A stretch of DNA of 51,996 nt from Streptomyces shenzhenensis (GTDB lineage: Bacteria; Actinomycetota; Actinomycetes; Streptomycetales; Streptomycetaceae): contig NZ_JAJONF010000058.1 in NCBI RefSeq assembly GCF_021462265.1, forward strand, positions 1-51,996, read 5' to 3'. This document shows positions 49,432 through 51,996 of the stretch, one piece after another. A model generated the notes under the pieces. The model searched no databases, had not been told where the DNA came from, and saw only the letters and a list, made by a program, of their open reading frames with translations. The position numbers were made by a program, and so were the translations under genes. Position 1 is the first letter of the stretch. Every line of letters begins with the position of its first letter.

Positions 49432-51170
49432 CGACGAGCCAGCTGCCCGTCGCCGGCCGCGCCGACGTCCGCCGGGCCACCCTCGGCCTGGTGAAGGCGG
49501 ACCGCGGTGCCTTCGCCGCCGCCCTGCTGCTGAACGCGGCCGCGGCCGCCGCCGGCCTGGCCGGTCCGTGGCTGGTCGGCCGGATCGTGGACGAGGTACG
49601 GGCCGGCCGCGGGGTCGGCGCCGTGGACCACCTCGCCCGGTGGATCCTGCTCTGCTCCCTCGCCCAGCTGCTCCTCGCCCGCGCGGCCCGCTACCTGGGC
49701 CACCGCTTCGGCGAGCGGACCCTGGCCCGCGTCCGCGAGCGGTTCGTGGACCGGGCCCTCGCGCTGCCCGCGTCGGCCGTGGAGCGGGCCGGCACCGGCG
49801 ACCTGACCGCGCGCGGCACGGGCGACGTGAGCACCGTAGGCACCACCCTGCGGGACGCCGGGCCGGAGCTGCTGGTCAACACGGTGCAGGCGCTGTTCGT
49901 GATGGGCGCGGTGTTCGTCCTCGACCCGGTGCTGGCCGCGTTCGGGGTGCTGGGCCTGACCCCGATCTGGTGCGCGCTGCGCTGGTATCTGCGCCGGGCC
50001 CGGGACGGCTATCTCACCGAGGGCGCGGCCACCTCCGGGGTCGCGGAGATCGTCACGGCGACGGTCACGGGCGCCCGTACGGTGGAGGCGTTCCGGCTCC
50101 AGGAGCAGCGGATCACGGCGAGCCGGGACGCGCTGGAGACCAACCGGAAGGCCCGCTTCTACACCCTGTGGCTGCGGACCGTGTTCTTCCCCGCCGTCGA
50201 GGTGTCGTACGCGGTGCCGGTGTCCGGCGTGCTGCTGATCGGCGGGCTGCTGCACGTGGGCGTCGGAGTGGTGGTGGCGGCGGCGCTGTATCTGCGGCAG
50301 TTCACCGAACCGCTGGACCAGATCCTGATGCGGGTGGAGCAACTCCAGTCCAGTGGCGCCTCGTTCGCGCGGGTGGAGGGGCTGGCGCGGGCCCCGCGGG
50401 TGGTGCCGGACGGCGCGGCGCCCGCTCCGGCGGACGACCGGATCGACGTGCGCGGGGTGCGGTACGCCTATGAGCGCGGCGGCGAGGTGCTGCGCGGGGT
50501 GGACCTCACGGTGCGGCCCGGGGAGCGGCTCGCGGTGGTCGGGCCGTCCGGCGCCGGGAAGACGACGCTGAGCCGGCTGCTGGCGGGCGTCGACGCGCCC
50601 GGCTCGGGCACGGTGACGGTGGGCGGGGTGCCGATCGCGGGGCTGGAACCGGAGCGGCTGCGCCGCCAGGTCGTCCTGGTCACCCAGGAGCACCACGTCT
50701 TCCTCGGCACGGTCCGGGACAACCTGCTGATCGCCGACCCGGCCGCGACCGACGCCGGTCTGTGGACGGCGCTGACCGCCGTCGGCGCCGACGACTGGGT
50801 GCGCGGCCTGCCCGACGGCCTGGACACCCCGCTCGGCACGGGCGGGGTGACCACCGACGGCTCCCGGGCCCAGCAGCTGGCGCTGGCCCGGGTGGTGCTG
50901 GCCGATCCGCACACGCTGATCCTGGACGAGGCGACCGCGTTGCTGGACCCGGCGACCGCCCGGCACACCGAGCGCGCCCTGGCCGCCGTGCTCGAAGGGC
51001 GTACGGTCATCGCCATCGCCCACCGGTTGCACACCGCTCATGACGCCGACCGGGTGGCCGTGATGGAGAACGGCCTGCTCACCGAAGTCGGCACGCACGA
51101 CGAGCTGGTGGCGGCGGGCGGCGCGTACGCGGCGCTGTGGGCGACCTGGCACGGCGAGAAGGCGCCCTGA
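49428..51170 (+). CDS. ABC half-exporter 4 (membrane + NBD fusion)
   Basis: 580 residues from GTG in a GTGA overlap with the previous gene. Six membrane helices precede an NBD with intact Walker A GPSGAGKTT (about 371), Walker B LILDEATALLD with catalytic Glu, and H-loop IAHRLHT. The signature is degenerate, TTDGSRAQQ instead of LSGGQ (about 475). It complements half-exporter 3 exactly: one working site from these Walker motifs and the LSGGQ of subunit 3. It is probably co-transcribed with the first pair, since gaps are under 25 bases. The substrate is unknown. Confidence 0.94.
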   Translation: MTTSQLPVAGRADVRRATLGLVKADRGAFAAALLLNAAAAAAGLAGPWLVGRIVDEVRAGRGVGAVDHLARWILLCSLAQLLLARAARYLGHRFGERTLARVRERFVDRALALPASAVERAGTGDLTARGTGDVSTVGTTLRDAGPELLVNTVQALFVMGAVFVLDPVLAAFGVLGLTPIWCALRWYLRRARDGYLTEGAATSGVAEIVTATVTGARTVEAFRLQEQRITASRDALETNRKARFYTLWLRTVFFPAVEVSYAVPVSGVLLIGGLLHVGVGVVVAAALYLRQFTEPLDQILMRVEQLQSSGASFARVEGLARAPRVVPDGAAPAPADDRIDVRGVRYAYERGGEVLRGVDLTVRPGERLAVVGPSGAGKTTLSRLLAGVDAPGSGTVTVGGVPIAGLEPERLRRQVVLVTQEHHVFLGTVRDNLLIADPAATDAGLWTALTAVGADDWVRGLPDGLDTPLGTGGVTTDGSRAQQLALARVVLADPHTLILDEATALLDPATARHTERALAAVLEGRTVIAIAHRLHTAHDADRVAVMENGLLTEVGTHDELVAAGGAYAALWATWHGEKAP

Positions 51171-51492
51171 GCCGCAGTCACCGGCGCGGCCTCTGCCGCC
51201 TGCCGCCTGCCGCCCTTGACGCTCCCCGGTGATCCGCATACCGAACACGAACAGCCGGTCAACGAACGTTTTCCGGCCAAGTTCCTGACGTGGTCCTGAC
51301 AGGTGGCGTTTTCTGCTGCCACTCTTCCCACGGCCGGCTCACAGCAACCCCACAGATTCGCCCCACCGCTGCTGTCGAGCCCGGTACTGCACACGCACAC
51401 GGTTCCGCGTTCCGCCCAGTTCTGCCCGGCCGGCCCACCCGCCGTCCGGATCTCCCCTGGCCGTGCGACCCGCGGCCATGCAGAAGGAGTCA
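51171..51492. other. 322-bp gap upstream of the protease gene
   Basis: No gene is visible. TGCCGCC is repeated three times near 51195-51213. TTGACG (51216-51221) with TACCGA 17 bases later is a weak promoter candidate. TCCTGAC occurs twice (51283-51289, 51294-51300), 11 bases apart, a possible regulator site. TCACCGG (51178-51184) and CCGGTGA (51226-51232) could form a long-loop hairpin after the ABC operon. Confidence 0.5.
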
Positions 51493-51996
51493 GTGTTGAG
51501 AAGCAGTTCCTCGCGCAGACGCACCCCCCACACCACCCCCCACAGCACGTACCGGCGCACCGCCGCCGTCGCCCTCGCGGGCGTCACCGCCCTGATCGCC
51601 GCCGCCGTCCAGTCGGGCACCGCCAGCGCCGCCCCGGCGGCCCCGCAGGCGGGCCGGGCCAACCCGGCCCACTCCGCCGTCAGGCTGTCCCCCTCGCAGC
51701 GCGCGGAGCTGCTCCGCGACGCGAGCGCCGAACGGGCCGCCACCGCCAGGGCGATAGGCCTCGGCGCCCAGGAGAAGCTGGTCGTCAAGGATGTCGTCAA
51801 GGACGCCGACGGCACCCTGCACACACGCTACGAGCGCACCTACGCCGGCCTCCCGGTGCTCGGCGGCGACCTGATCGTCGACACCGCCAAGTCGGGCGCC
51901 ACCGAGCGGGTCGTCAAGGCGAACAGCCACACCCTCAAGGTCGCCGGCCTGACCCCGGCCAAGAGCGCGGCGAGCGCCGAGAAGACGGCCCTCGCG
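51493..51996 (+). CDS. Thermolysin-family (M4) neutral protease, N-terminal part (3' truncated)
   Basis: 168 codons, open to the window edge. The start is GTG 51493 or TTG 51496; AAGGAG ends 3 or 6 bases upstream, so TTG may be used. A long basic leader with twin Arg (YRRTAAVAL) and a hydrophobic core ends near GTASAAPAA. The propeptide follows, with the fungalysin/thermolysin-propeptide motif TRYERTYAGLPVLGGDLIV, a pattern of M4 proteases such as Streptomyces neutral proteases. The catalytic HExxH domain would lie beyond the window. It should be secreted and self-processed. Confidence 0.85.
   Translation, partial: MLRSSSSRRRTPHTTPHSTYRRTAAVALAGVTALIAAAVQSGTASAAPAAPQAGRANPAHSAVRLSPSQRAELLRDASAERAATARAIGLGAQEKLVVKDVVKDADGTLHTRYERTYAGLPVLGGDLIVDTAKSGATERVVKANSHTLKVAGLTPAKSAASAEKTALA

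Overview
The window is high-GC actinomycete DNA and most likely comes from a Streptomyces chromosome. The evidence is GC-rich coding sequence with frequent GTG/TTG starts, modular type I PKS genes, lipoprotein and Tat-type leaders, paired L,D-transpeptidases, heterodimeric ABC exporters and the recurrent GC-rich repeat (core GGGGCGCGGGGAAC) scattered through Streptomyces genomes. No tRNA, rRNA, CRISPR array, IS element or integrase was seen.

Region 1 (1-14,033) is the right end of an ansamycin-type polyketide cluster. It holds the last three PKS modules: DH-KR-ACP (5' truncated), KS-AT-DH-KR-ACP and KS-AT-ACP. No thioesterase follows. Instead there is a RifF-like amide synthase (N-acetyltransferase fold) and a GdmM/Rif-Orf19-like FAD monooxygenase, then a perfect terminator hairpin. 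The terminal module lacks a ketoreductase, so the released lactam should carry a beta-keto amide.

Region 2 (about 14.2-25.2 kb) is the most interesting part, a dense signalling island. It starts with a receptor Ser/Thr kinase and an FHA-wHTH protein. Next comes a leftward operon: Crp-like regulator, membrane-anchored P-loop (STAND-like) NTPase, and an 87-residue protein with two short motifs. Diverging from it is a tightly overlapped rightward operon: class III cyclase-like protein, a small helical protein, membrane PP2C phosphatase, tail-anchored divergent kinase, TerY-like vWA protein, and a Pro/Thr-rich membrane protein. PP2C, kinase and vWA together form a TerY-P-type triad. A GDVSGTxVVGxxNxV motif is shared by the NTPase N-terminus and the 87-residue protein. 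A second motif, VFAVxxGxxH, is shared by the C-terminus of that small protein and the C-termini of the first two proteins of the opposite operon. The small protein therefore looks like a two-headed adaptor joining the two operons, resembling RHIM/amyloid-type signalling motifs in logic. A CRP-geometry palindrome lies in the divergent promoter region.

Region 3 (25.3-40 kb) holds ordinary chromosomal genes: PfkB sugar kinase, secreted PI-PLC-like protein, GH25 protein, NADP oxidoreductase, EF-hand protein, a MerR regulator with a probably leaderless promoter diverging from a GNAT gene, a coupled YVTN lipoprotein/deacetylase pair, an RsbW-like ATPase, enoyl-CoA hydratase, two lipoprotein L,D-transpeptidases and glycogen debranching enzyme GlgX.

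Region 4 (40-52 kb) holds a NarL-type two-component system with an ABC-2 drug-type exporter. Then come four overlapping ABC half-exporters forming two asymmetric heterodimers; two of them carry in-frame repeat sequence. The window ends in the propeptide of a thermolysin-family (M4) protease.
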